Below are positions 1 to 7,038 of a stretch of DNA of 8,457 nucleotides, one piece after another. The translations under genes were made by a program, and so were the position numbers. Every line of letters begins with the position of its first letter. Position 1 is the stretch's first letter. The notes under the pieces are model-generated. The model worked only from the letters and a program-made list of their open reading frames with translations. It was not told the origin of the DNA and ran no database searches. Origin of the DNA: Streptomycetaceae bacterium (GTDB lineage: Bacteria; Actinomycetota; Actinomycetes; Nanopelagicales; Nanopelagicaceae); assembly GCA_027486075.1 (NCBI GenBank), contig JAIXPU010000068.1, positions 1 through 8,457 of the forward strand, written 5' to 3'.

Positions 1-8
1 GAGATCTC

Positions 9-512
9 TTAAAGAACATCATCTTCAAACTCATAGACAACCGGCTCTGGCGCGTTACCGGCTAGACGAAAGAGGCGAATAATTGGCTTAGCGCGCACCA
101 TAGTTGTGCGATTGACTGCGTCAACATGAATTGCAATTGCCATCTTGATTTTTTCGTTTAACTCTTTTAGCTCCATAACAAGCGCCTTCTCGTGTTGACC
201 AGAGATTTGATCTGCGCTTTCTAGGAGCATTCCAAGGGCACCACTTAGCCCTGATTCTGCCTGAGAGCGATCTTTTACACTCGCCTCGCGCGCTTGGTGC
301 GCGGCAAATGTTAAGAGAAGCGAAGCCGCAGGATCTGAGATTTCCGAGCGAGCAATCTCGATGGCAATTGCAGCACGGCGCTGGAGCAGGCTATCTAAAT
401 GAGCCCAACTCGTTTCAACGCGATGGTGCAGTCGATCAAGACGTGTAGCCGAATAAGAGAGATACCAAGCGAAGAACGCGACGATAAGAATAAGCACGAG
501 ATATTTGCTCAT
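9..512 (-). CDS. LemA-like N-terminally anchored membrane protein
   Basis: Complete 167-residue protein. Residues about 4-21 form one hydrophobic membrane segment, followed by a positively charged stretch and long amphipathic helices. The part just after the membrane segment, RLDRLHHRVETSWAHLDSLL (24-43) and the following QRR, closely resembles the start of the LemA fold (R-x-x-R-x-x-V-x-x-x-W-x-x-x-D-x-x-L-x-R-R). A later segment with AIAIHVDAVN (125-134) resembles the LemA helix that normally reads R-x-Y-N-x-x-V. The C-terminus is acidic. Expected topology is a short N-terminus, a single anchor and a helical domain of unknown role. The start lies 6 bases after the pimA stop, preceded by a purine-rich GGAAGGGA, so it is probably the last gene of the pgsA-patA-pimA string within this window. 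From memory, LemA-like or membrane-anchored NUDIX proteins follow pimA in other actinobacteria, but no NUDIX box is present here. Biochemical function is unknown; the LemA assignment is fairly good but remote. Confidence 0.78.
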   Translation of the reverse strand: MSKYLVLILIVAFFAWYLSYSATRLDRLHHRVETSWAHLDSLLQRRAAIAIEIARSEISDPAASLLLTFAAHQAREASVKDRSQAESGLSGALGMLLESADQISGQHEKALVMELKELNEKIKMAIAIHVDAVNRTTMVRAKPIIRLFRLAGNAPEPVVYEFEDDVL

Positions 513-518
513 TAGGGC

Positions 519-1694
519 TCAATCCCTTCCCAGGAATTTATTCCAAGAACGATTCTCAGATGCCAACGTCACCTTGCGTCCGCCCGCCATCGCCATTTCA
601 TACACATCAAAGATCTTTTCAGCAACGACATCCCAATCAAAACTCTGCGCATATTCCTTACCTAGCTTGGCTTTCTTGAGTCGCTCTTCAGGGCGCGATA
701 AAAGCTGCGTGATCTTGAGCGCTAAATCATGGCTGTTCTCTGATTCAAAGAGCGTGCCAAATTTTCCGTGTCCTAATAGAGAATCAAATGCAGGGATATC
801 GCTGGCGATAACGCTGGCTCCACTTGCTAGCGCTTCCGCAAGAATAATTCCGAAAGATTCTCCTCCTGTATTCGGAGCGATATAGAGGCCAACTGAGGTA
901 AGAAAATTCGCCTTTTCTTTCTCGCTGATTCGACCTAAGAAATGAATTCTGTCCCGCAGATTGGGTTCGATCACTTCCAGCGCTTCATCCGGGCTACCAG
1001 GCCCAGCAACAAAGACTTGCACATCAGGAAATGCGCTCACTACGCGAGGAAGTGCATCGAGGAGAATCGAAAGGCCTTTACGCGGTTCTTGGAAACGTCC
1101 AATAAATCCGAGGGTATTTCCAGACCAACGCGTTTCATGAACTCCATCTCGATATCGATCGGCATAAATTCCATTTGGAACAACAATCGCATCGGTCTCA
1201 AGGTGTTCTGTAAGGGTCTCGCGGGCTGCTTCACTTACGGCAATACGTGCAGTCAACTTCTCGATCACGGGTTCAAGAAATGGCACAACTGCAAATGAAA
1301 CTTTTTGACGTTTTGCTGCAGCATGAAAGGTGCCCACCATTGGTCCATCTGCGGCCCAACAGGCTAAGAGGGAAATCGAAGGAATTGCTGGCTCGTGAAG
1401 ATGCAATACATCGAAATTGCCTTGTGAGATCCACTGTCGCACGCGTGCAAATGCAATCGGGCCAAAGAGCACTCGAGCCACAGCTCCGTTATATGGAATA
1501 GCGATAGGTCGCCCGGCGCTCACAACGTAATCTGGCAAGTTTTCGTCAGAGAGCGCGGGCGCCAGAACAGAGACGTTATGTCCAGCAGAAATCAGATATT
1601 GCGCCAAATCTCCTACGTGGCTCTGCACGCCTCCTGGTGTATCCCAACCATACGGACAGACGATTCCAATTCGTTTTTTGGAAATGGGCATCAT
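519..1694 (-). CDS. pimA: Phosphatidylinositol alpha-mannosyltransferase PimA (GT4)
   Basis: 391 residues, GT-B fold, family GT4. It transfers mannose from GDP-mannose to the 2-position of the inositol of phosphatidylinositol, the first step of PIM synthesis, at the inner face of the membrane. The sequence parallels mycobacterial PimA throughout. The N-terminal Rossmann half has PYGWDTPGGVQSHV (14-27), LPDYVVS (53-59), IPYNGAVAR (66-74), DVLHLHEP (95-102) and GTFHAA (121-126, with the His matching the catalytic-pocket His of PimA). The donor-binding half has GRFQEPRKG (199-207, Arg200 and Lys206 for the GDP pyrophosphate) and PNTGGESFGIILAEALASG (274-292, with Glu279). Length is normal. The ATG at 1694 overlaps the patA stop in an ATGA junction; a second ATG follows immediately and cannot be excluded. 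A PimB or other hexose GT4 is less likely given the match and the neighbours. Confidence 0.95.
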   Translation of the reverse strand: MMPISKKRIGIVCPYGWDTPGGVQSHVGDLAQYLISAGHNVSVLAPALSDENLPDYVVSAGRPIAIPYNGAVARVLFGPIAFARVRQWISQGNFDVLHLHEPAIPSISLLACWAADGPMVGTFHAAAKRQKVSFAVVPFLEPVIEKLTARIAVSEAARETLTEHLETDAIVVPNGIYADRYRDGVHETRWSGNTLGFIGRFQEPRKGLSILLDALPRVVSAFPDVQVFVAGPGSPDEALEVIEPNLRDRIHFLGRISEKEKANFLTSVGLYIAPNTGGESFGIILAEALASGASVIASDIPAFDSLLGHGKFGTLFESENSHDLALKITQLLSRPEERLKKAKLGKEYAQSFDWDVVAEKIFDVYEMAMAGGRKVTLASENRSWNKFLGRD

Positions 1695-2581
1695 GAAACT
1701 TTTCTTTCTACGAAATCTCCATCAATCCAAATTCTCTGCAACATATGCCAATCCTCTGGGTGTTCTTTAATCCCCTCTTCAAATAGCTCAGCGCATCTCT
1801 GTACTATCTTCGCGATTCTCTCGTCTTCGCTTCCCTCAGAAGGAACGGGTACATCATGGAAATCAATATGAATACCGTGAGGCGTGTACGAGACATGGGC
1901 AACTATGAGAGGAATTCCAGTCTTAACGGCCAGCAACGCCGGCCCCGCAGGCATTCTCGCTGGAGCCCCGAAGAAGGAAACGTCGATACCGCTGCGAGAT
2001 AAATCCCTGTCAGCAACAAGAGCAATGAGTCTCTTCTCTCTCGCCCGTTTCATGAGCGTTGCAAATGATCGGTTATCAAGGGCTAAAACCTCAAACCCCA
2101 TGCGCGTTCTATGGTCTAGGAATCGTTGGAAGAGAGCTTCTGGTTTTAGTCGTTCAGCCACTGTCACAAGTGGAATACCCAGTGCACAGAAATAGGCACC
2201 TGCTAAATCCCAATTACCGGAGTGCGGCAGGGCAACTACAACTCCATCCCCACCTTCGATGCGATCAATCAACAAATTACTATTTGAAACCGTCACGGAG
2301 TTGAGAATTCTCTCTTTGCTCCAACTCTGAATTCTAAATGTGTCACACCAGTAGCGCATATAGGACCGCATTGCTTCTTGAGTGAGCTTCTCTAAAGCTG
2401 CTGGCTCTAAGTGTGGTTGCGTCCGAGATAGATTCATACGCAGCCGCTGCACGCTTTTCCCATTTCTACGAAGGACAAAGTCTGCAATCCCCATAAAAAA
2501 CTTGTACGCGAACGCTTCTGGAAGGGTTCTCACTACCCACCATCCCGTGAAATAGGTGGCAGCAGTCATTCGATCCATCAT
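1691..2581 (-). CDS. patA: Phosphatidylinositol mannoside acyltransferase PatA-like (LPLAT/HtrB family)
   Basis: 296 residues. Family enzymes use acyl-CoA to acylate the 6-position of the mannose added by PimA, on the cytoplasmic face of the membrane. The acyltransferase signature HSGNWD is at 120-125 (His120 and Asp125 as the catalytic pair). It is followed by AERLKPEALFQRFLDHRTRMGFEV (from 142), DRDLSRSGIDVSFFG (from 191) and MPAGPALLA (210-218), which form the HtrB/LpxL-like acyl-acceptor and acyl-donor regions. HPEDWHMLQRIW (274-285) is the usual C-terminal family motif. The N-terminal 25-30 residues are hydrophobic and probably an interfacial helix. The start overlaps the pgsA stop (ATGA at 2578-2581) and the end overlaps the pimA start in the same way, so the three genes should be translationally coupled. 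The alternative annotation, lipid A lauroyl acyltransferase, is unlikely because the neighbours make phosphatidylinositol mannosides. Confidence 0.92.
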   Translation of the reverse strand: MMDRMTAATYFTGWWVVRTLPEAFAYKFFMGIADFVLRRNGKSVQRLRMNLSRTQPHLEPAALEKLTQEAMRSYMRYWCDTFRIQSWSKERILNSVTVSNSNLLIDRIEGGDGVVVALPHSGNWDLAGAYFCALGIPLVTVAERLKPEALFQRFLDHRTRMGFEVLALDNRSFATLMKRAREKRLIALVADRDLSRSGIDVSFFGAPARMPAGPALLAVKTGIPLIVAHVSYTPHGIHIDFHDVPVPSEGSEDERIAKIVQRCAELFEEGIKEHPEDWHMLQRIWIDGDFVERKVS

Positions 2582-3180
2582 CTTGATGCAAGTCCGCGTC
2601 GTACAACAAGCATCCGTTGAATAACCGTAATTACTCCAAGAACAGCCAGGAGCCAGAGTCCGATAGCAAGTATGTAAGGAACTCCCAGCCCATGAAATCC
2701 AACTGCAGTAAGAATGATGATGAGTCTCTCAGTTCGCTCAGCGATTCCAACTGAACATTCGATTCCGTAGCTTTCAGCTTTCGCTCTTATATAAGGCGTG
2801 AGAAAGCCTGTTACTAAGGTGACTAAACCTAGATATGAAAGTGGGTCATCTGCGGCAATCAAAGGAACAATGACTGCAATAGTGATTGCTGAATCAGTGA
2901 CACGATCTATGGTCGAATCTAGGAAACCGCCCCAAAGGCTTGCGCCCTTCTGCGAGATTCGCGCCATCGCTCCATCGAAGAGATCACTAAGAGCGAAGAT
3001 GACGATGAGGATTGTTCCCCAGAAAAACTCTTCTCTTGGGTAGAACCAAGCAGCAGAGGCGATAACGCCGATAGCACCAAGTAGAGTGATGGCATTGGGC
3101 GTCACTCCTATGGATACAGCCGCTCGAGCCACTGGATTGATTAATCGAGTGACTGCTGGTTTCAGTGAGCTACTAATCAT
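2578..3180 (-). CDS. pgsA: CDP-alcohol phosphatidyltransferase, phosphatidylinositol phosphate synthase PgsA
   Basis: About 200 residues and polytopic. The predicted reaction is CDP-diacylglycerol plus inositol 1-phosphate to phosphatidylinositol phosphate plus CMP, which feeds PimA. The full CDP-alcohol phosphotransferase signature D-x2-D-G-x2-A-R-x9-G-x3-D-x3-D is present: Asp66, Asp69, Gly70, Arg74, Gly84, Asp88 and Asp92 counted from the chosen start. YIRAKAE and ERTERLIII downstream resemble the inositol-phosphate pocket region of actinobacterial enzymes (mycobacterial YIKARAE and ERPERLI). About five to six hydrophobic helices follow the typical pattern. An upstream in-frame ATG at 3267 would add 29 residues with no family match and would overlap the divergent gene, so I chose the ATG at 3180; an ATG at 3189 is nearly as good. 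No strong ribosome site precedes either. Together with patA and pimA it forms a PIM operon whose promoter must lie inside the divergent gene. A generic phosphatidylglycerophosphate synthase is the less likely alternative. Confidence 0.92.
   Translation of the reverse strand: MISSSLKPAVTRLINPVARAAVSIGVTPNAITLLGAIGVIASAAWFYPREEFFWGTILIVIFALSDLFDGAMARISQKGASLWGGFLDSTIDRVTDSAITIAVIVPLIAADDPLSYLGLVTLVTGFLTPYIRAKAESYGIECSVGIAERTERLIIILTAVGFHGLGVPYILAIGLWLLAVLGVITVIQRMLVVRRGLASR
3149..3177 (+). promoter_or_regulatory. Possible weak promoter for the EF-G2-like gene
   Basis: GTGACT at 3149-3154 (four of six to TTGACA) and ACTAAT at 3172-3177 (four of six to TATAAT) are 17 bases apart. They would start transcription about 20 bases before the GTG at 3205. 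The match is modest and lies inside the 5' end of pgsA, so chance is quite possible; it is listed because the gene otherwise has no upstream intergenic space for a promoter. Confidence 0.22.
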
Positions 3181-3204
3181 CGGCACCATCGTAGGCTTAC
3201 CCGC

Positions 3205-3813
3205 GTGCCAAGCCCCAATTCTGAGCCTGTGAATTTCCCACCAAAGCGCATCCATGTCTATGGGCATGTGAGCGCATCCCCTGCCGCTATCGCATCTACC
3301 TTTCAGGGAAGCGTTTCAACTAGCGCCGAGAGTGAATCAGATCTTGCAATCTTCGCCATCAACCCAAGTGCAGGAATTGACGAGCAGACTATCTCGCTCT
3401 GGCAGGAACTAGATGATTTCCAGATTCCTCGGTTAGTTCTTGTCAACGGGCTCGAGGGGCAGGAACTCGATTTCGATGATGCTGCCATGCTGGCCAGCAG
3501 AGTTTTTGATCAAGTAATTACTCCCTATTTGGTTTTACATGGTGATGACGGCGAACCAACAGCGCTCATCCGCTTACTAGATCTGGAGATTACCGATTAC
3601 TCCACTGTTCCCCCAACTACAAGACACTGCGATCCAGAGCATGAGGAGTTGGTAAGAGAATTTCGCGAGGAGTACTTTGATCAGACATCTGAGATGGATG
3701 AGGGTGCATTCGCTGCCGGAATTATCTTTCCTGCAATTCCTATCAATCTCAACAAAGGAATAGGCGTTGATGTAGTGCGCCAATACATCGAACTTCTACC
3801 AAGCAGCAGCTAA
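3205..3813 (+). CDS. Shrunken EF-G2-like (FusA2-type) G domain, predicted non-GTP-binding
   Basis: 202-residue intact frame beginning with GTG (TAGG 9 bases upstream). DLAIFAINPSAGIDEQTISLW (46-66) with QELDDFQIPRLVLVN parallels, from memory, the mycobacterial EF-G2 stretch DCALFVIAANEGVDEPTKSLW plus QECSQVGMPRAVVITKLD. EHEELVREFREEYFDQTSEMDEGAF (145-169) and IIFPAIPINLNKGIGVDVV (173-191) parallel the end of the same G domain (FFPVIPVCSSTGVGTLELL). The protein then stops where domain II would begin; full EF-G2 is around 700 residues. The P-loop is replaced by VYGHVSASPAAI (18-29, no GK[ST]). About 40 residues holding the switch and DTPG motifs are missing, and [NT]KxD is replaced by NGLE (81-84). 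Guanine nucleotide binding is therefore not expected. The gene is transcribed against both neighbours: 24 bases from the divergent pgsA start and 18 bases of overlap with the end of the convergent HIT gene. A decaying remnant is possible, but the uninterrupted frame argues for a retained protein. Role unknown. Confidence 0.8.
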   Translation: MPSPNSEPVNFPPKRIHVYGHVSASPAAIASTFQGSVSTSAESESDLAIFAINPSAGIDEQTISLWQELDDFQIPRLVLVNGLEGQELDFDDAAMLASRVFDQVITPYLVLHGDDGEPTALIRLLDLEITDYSTVPPTTRHCDPEHEELVREFREEYFDQTSEMDEGAFAAGIIFPAIPINLNKGIGVDVVRQYIELLPSSS

Positions 3814-4320
3814 CTCTTCTCGTGTCATAGTAAGAAGCTGAGGCATGACCTTCGTCTTTCCGATGATTGGCATAAAGTTTGCATCCCCTGACCAGCGAGG
3901 AACGATATGTTGGTGAATATGTTCTGCAACTCCAGCACCTGAAATTGCACCTTGGTTCATGCCGAGGTTAAATCCGTCAGCCTTAGAAACCTTTCGAATA
4001 ACGCCCATCGCATGGGCTGTCATATCTGTAATCTCGTGACGTTCTTCATCAGTTAAGTCGGTTAGATCCGGGACATGGCGAAAGGCACAGATAAGGAGGT
4101 GTCCCGGATTGTAGGGATACAAATTCATGACAGCGTATGCATGCTTTCCGCGAGCCACGATGAGCCCTTCTTCATCACTCAGCGTTGGTATGCGGCAGAA
4201 AGGGCACGCGACATCATTGCTTTCTAGTGGGCGATTCTCTCCGCGCAAATAATCTAAACGATGAGGGGCCCATAACCGTTGCCAACCATCTGGCATTCCT
4301 GCCCCTGAAATCTGGCTCAT
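3796..4320 (-). CDS. HIT-family protein, probable diadenosine tetraphosphate (Ap4A) phosphorylase/hydrolase
   Basis: 174 residues. The histidine-triad motif HIHQHIV is at 134-140, with His136 as the expected nucleophile that forms the nucleotidyl intermediate. NPGH (71-74) and the PRWSGDANFMPIIGKTKVMPQLL stretch (141-163) are characteristic of the actinobacterial branch typified by M. tuberculosis Rv2613c, an Ap4A phosphorylase. CPFC at 39-42 is a zinc-ligand pair seen in many HIT proteins but, as I recall, absent from Rv2613c. RLWAPHRLDYL (15-25) is the family N-terminal helix. The start lies 2 bases after the thrS stop (AGG about 9 bases upstream), so it is co-transcribed with thrS. The pairing is suggestive because aminoacyl-tRNA synthetases produce Ap4A as a by-product. 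A second ATG at codon 9 is a possible shorter start. The 3' end overlaps the convergent EF-G2-like gene by 18 bases. Family is certain; substrate is by analogy. Confidence 0.93.
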   Translation of the reverse strand: MSQISGAGMPDGWQRLWAPHRLDYLRGENRPLESNDVACPFCRIPTLSDEEGLIVARGKHAYAVMNLYPYNPGHLLICAFRHVPDLTDLTDEERHEITDMTAHAMGVIRKVSKADGFNLGMNQGAISGAGVAEHIHQHIVPRWSGDANFMPIIGKTKVMPQLLTMTREELAAAW

Positions 4321-4322
4321 AT

Positions 4323-6311
4323 CTAGACCTGCTCGCGCGCAGCTATCGTTGCCTTTATCTCTGCAATTGCTTGCGCCACAGGAATTCCGTTCTTTTGTTC
4401 TCCGTTGCGATATCTAAATGAGACCGCACCCGCGTTCATATCTTCTTCTCCGGCAATTACCATGTAAGGAATCTTCTGCATCTGGGCGTTGCGTACTTTT
4501 TTCTGCATGCGATCATCAGAGTGATCGAGTTCAGCGCGAATACCAGATGCCTTCATCTCTTTAATTACGCCAGAGAGATAATCAGCGAAGGTATCGGCAA
4601 CAGGAATTCCTACTACTTGTACTGGCGCAAGCCATGGCGGGAAGGCTCCGGAATAGTGTTCTGTCAGTACTCCAAAGAAACGTTCAATTGAGCCAAAGAG
4701 TGCGCGGTGAATCATTACAGGTCGCTGTCGGCTGCCATCAGCTGCAGCAAACTCAAGTTCGAAGCGTTGCGGCAATTGGAAGTCCACCTGAATTGTAGAC
4801 ATCTGCCAGGTGCGGCCAATTGCATCTTTCGCCTGAACAGAAATCTTTGGGCCATAAAACGCTGCGCCGCCTTCGTCGAGAACAAGTTCTAAATTCTGCG
4901 CGAGTGCAGCTTTGCGTAGCGCTTCAGTGGCTTCTTCCCAGTCATGATCCTCACCAACTGATTTTTCAGGGTTACGAGTAGAAAGTTCGAGGTAGAAATC
5001 CTGTAATCCGTAATCGCGTAAGAGATTCAAAACGAAGGTCAGCAATGAATCCAACTCACCCGGCATCTGCTCCTTTGTGCAGTAGATATGAGCATCATCT
5101 TGGGTGAATCCTCGCGCTCGAGTGATGCCGTGTAAGACACCGGATTTCTCGTAGCGATAAACAGTTCCAAACTCAAAGAGGCGTAGTGGAAGTTCGCGGT
5201 AAGAACGTTGTCTGGACTGGAAAATGAGATTGTGGAAGGGGCAATTCATCGGCTTCATGTAGTACTGCTGCCCCGCACGTTTAATCGTGCCATCGGCGTG
5301 GAGCTCTTCATCCATGATCATCGGTGGATACATGCCCTCTGAATACCAGTCGAGGTGGCCAGATTTCTGGAAGAGTGCGGCCTTTGTCAGATGAGGTGAA
5401 TAAACAAATTCGTAGCTCTCTTCCTCATGGCGCTTACGAGAATAATCTTCCATCGCGCGACGAACGATTCCGCCCTTTGGGTGAAAGACAGCAAGACCAG
5501 AACCAATTTCTTCAGGGAATGAGAAGAGATCAAGTTCTTGTCCAAGACGTCGGTGATCTCGCTTCTCGGCCTCGGCAAGTAACTCCAGATAAGCGCTGAG
5601 TTCATCTTGCGAAGGCCACGCAGTTCCGTAGATTCTTTGCAACATCGGATTCTTTTCAGAGCCTCGCCAATAGGCGCCAGCGCTACGCATTAGCTTAAAT
5701 GCCGGAATGTGTTTTGTAGAAGGCAGATGGGGGCCTCTACAAAGGTCTGACCATACGGGCTGGCCATCGCGACCCAAGTTGTCATAAATGGTTAACTCAG
5801 CGCCACCGACTTCAACGCTGGTCTCTTCATTTCCGCCACCTTTGATTCCAATAAGTTCACATTTATACGGCTCGTGAGCCAATTCTTTCAGGGCATCAGC
5901 TTCATTAGTAACACGGCGCTTGAATCGCTGACCTTCCTTAACAATCTTGCGCATTGCGCTCTCAATTTTTTCCAGATCTTCAGGAGTAAAAGGTTGTTGC
6001 GGATCAAAGTCGTAATAGAAACCATCGGTTATTGGAGGACCAATACCAAGACGAGTCTGCGAAAAAGTCTGCTGCACAGCCTGCGCCATTACGTGAGCTG
6101 TGGAGTGTCGCAAAACTGCAAGACCTTCAGGAGAGGAGATGGAAACTCCCTCGACGACATCGCCATCTTTGAGATCAGTCCAAAGGTCTTTCAGCTGACC
6201 ATTAACTTTGCACACCACGATCTCTTTGTTATCAGCAAAGATTTGGGTGGGCTTCTGATCCGCCTCTACCGAGCGGGCAGCGCCATCTACGGATATCGAG
6301 ATCGAGGACAT
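4323..6311 (-). CDS. thrS: Threonyl-tRNA synthetase
   Basis: 662 residues, normal for bacterial ThrRS. It charges tRNA-Thr with threonine in the cytoplasm. The N-terminal TGS domain (about 3-64) is followed by the editing domain with HSTAH (69-73) and DLCRGPH (189-195), whose His69, His73, Cys191 and His195 remove mischarged serine. The class II core carries MNCPFH (355-360), the motif 2 region RLFEFGTVYRYEKSGVLHG (377-395), DDAHIY (405-410) and motif 3 MIHRALFGSIERF (533-545). Cys357, His408 and His535 match the zinc ligands that recognise threonine. The anticodon-binding domain is about 565-660 and includes RMQKKVRNAQ (601-610) and the IPYMVIAGEEDM stretch. The ATG lies 4 bases after the pabC stop, so it is an internal operon gene. 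There is no leader in which a T-box could sit. All catalytic and editing residues are present. Confidence 0.98.
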   Translation of the reverse strand: MSSISISVDGAARSVEADQKPTQIFADNKEIVVCKVNGQLKDLWTDLKDGDVVEGVSISSPEGLAVLRHSTAHVMAQAVQQTFSQTRLGIGPPITDGFYYDFDPQQPFTPEDLEKIESAMRKIVKEGQRFKRRVTNEADALKELAHEPYKCELIGIKGGGNEETSVEVGGAELTIYDNLGRDGQPVWSDLCRGPHLPSTKHIPAFKLMRSAGAYWRGSEKNPMLQRIYGTAWPSQDELSAYLELLAEAEKRDHRRLGQELDLFSFPEEIGSGLAVFHPKGGIVRRAMEDYSRKRHEEESYEFVYSPHLTKAALFQKSGHLDWYSEGMYPPMIMDEELHADGTIKRAGQQYYMKPMNCPFHNLIFQSRQRSYRELPLRLFEFGTVYRYEKSGVLHGITRARGFTQDDAHIYCTKEQMPGELDSLLTFVLNLLRDYGLQDFYLELSTRNPEKSVGEDHDWEEATEALRKAALAQNLELVLDEGGAAFYGPKISVQAKDAIGRTWQMSTIQVDFQLPQRFELEFAAADGSRQRPVMIHRALFGSIERFFGVLTEHYSGAFPPWLAPVQVVGIPVADTFADYLSGVIKEMKASGIRAELDHSDDRMQKKVRNAQMQKIPYMVIAGEEDMNAGAVSFRYRNGEQKNGIPVAQAIAEIKATIAAREQV

Positions 6312-6315
6312 GTGC

Positions 6316-7038
6316 CTAGCCTACCGAATGTGGTTGGGTGTGGCTTCGAATACGTGCTTCCATGTCTTCAGATGCATCCCCTATTTTCAATTTCATCTCA
6401 CCAATATGCGATATCGGCTGTGCAATTCTCAGACTGGCAAGCGAGAATCCCGACTCAACATCTGGAATCTCAGAGATGTGAATTGGGCGGACCTTTACAT
6501 CACATTTCTCGATGGCTATCGCTCGAATGACTCCAGGTAATACGCCCGCGCTTATTGGTGGCGTTACCCAGCCTCCCTGAATCAGGAATAGCAAGTTCGC
6601 TACCGCAGATTCGGTGACTTCGTTCTTCGCATTGAAGAGTATGCAGTCATCAAATCCTTCATCCTGCGCGGATTTGAGAAGCTTAAAGCGATGATCGTAC
6701 GGAAATCGTTTATGTTCTTCGCCCAAAACAGTCTGCGAGTAGAAGTTGAGTCGAAGCGGGCTAGTTGTCTCTGCATATGCCTCATGAGACAAATGAAAGC
6801 CATCTGCGTAGATGCAGATGCGCAATTTTCCGAGTGCATGAGGCTTCTCGTCAAGAATCTTGATCAAGTCGACCCGAAGCTCTTCCTCTGGGGGCATCTT
6901 CAACCCGAGAGAATGCGCAGAGTCGAGAGCGCGACGCATATGCCTTGCCAAAGCTATCGGTTGACCATTTACTGTTTTGATAGTTTCGAAGATTCCTGAT
7001 GTCTTTGGAAAGCCATGAGAATCAAGTTCAAGAATCAC
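6316..7038 (-). CDS. pabC: Class IV aminotransferase-fold enzyme, probable 4-amino-4-deoxychorismate lyase
   Basis: 240 residues, PLP fold type IV. The predicted reaction is aminodeoxychorismate to p-aminobenzoate plus pyruvate, completing the step begun by PabB next door. Visible landmarks are FETIKTVNGQPIALARHMRRALDSAHSLGL (17-46, with the phosphate-binding Arg), GFDDCILFNAKNEVTESAVANLLF (128-151, Glu143 pairing with the pyridine nitrogen) and TPPISAGVLPGVIRA (159-173). The Schiff-base lysine should lie in HRFKLLKSAQDEGFDD (116-131), as Lys119 or Lys122. This segment is around ten residues shorter than in E. coli PabC-type enzymes and resembles the C-terminal lyase half of PabB-PabC fusion proteins. 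It starts with GTG, overlapping the last 11 bases of pabB, with a strong GGGAGG 8 bases upstream. A branched-chain or D-amino-acid aminotransferase has the same fold, but the coupling to pabB favours PabC. Confidence 0.87.
   Translation of the reverse strand: MILELDSHGFPKTSGIFETIKTVNGQPIALARHMRRALDSAHSLGLKMPPEEELRVDLIKILDEKPHALGKLRICIYADGFHLSHEAYAETTSPLRLNFYSQTVLGEEHKRFPYDHRFKLLKSAQDEGFDDCILFNAKNEVTESAVANLLFLIQGGWVTPPISAGVLPGVIRAIAIEKCDVKVRPIHISEIPDVESGFSLASLRIAQPISHIGEMKLKIGDASEDMEARIRSHTQPHSVG

Noticed and set aside
505..885. + strand open frame opposite the 3' end of pimA
   Set aside because: Antisense to a PimA sequence with clear family motifs; serine-rich, composition-driven translation typical of a shadow frame.
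3181..3267. Longer pgsA beginning at the ATG at 3267
   Set aside because: The extra 29 residues do not resemble the start of CDP-alcohol phosphotransferases, and the extension would overlap the divergent EF-G2-like gene by 63 bases.
3807..3840. Possible bidirectional terminator between the EF-G2-like and HIT genes
   Set aside because: Only a 5-base CTTCT/AGAAG pairing with a 12-base loop inside HIT coding sequence, no GC-rich stem and no T run.
6312..6330. T-box riboswitch ahead of thrS
   Set aside because: Only 4 bases separate pabC from thrS and no T-box consensus is visible; an actinobacterial operon-internal gene would not carry one here.
5874..6530. Long + strand open frame of 218 codons opposite thrS and pabC
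   Set aside because: It lies antisense to two well-supported genes, spans their junction, and its translation shows no recognisable family or membrane pattern.
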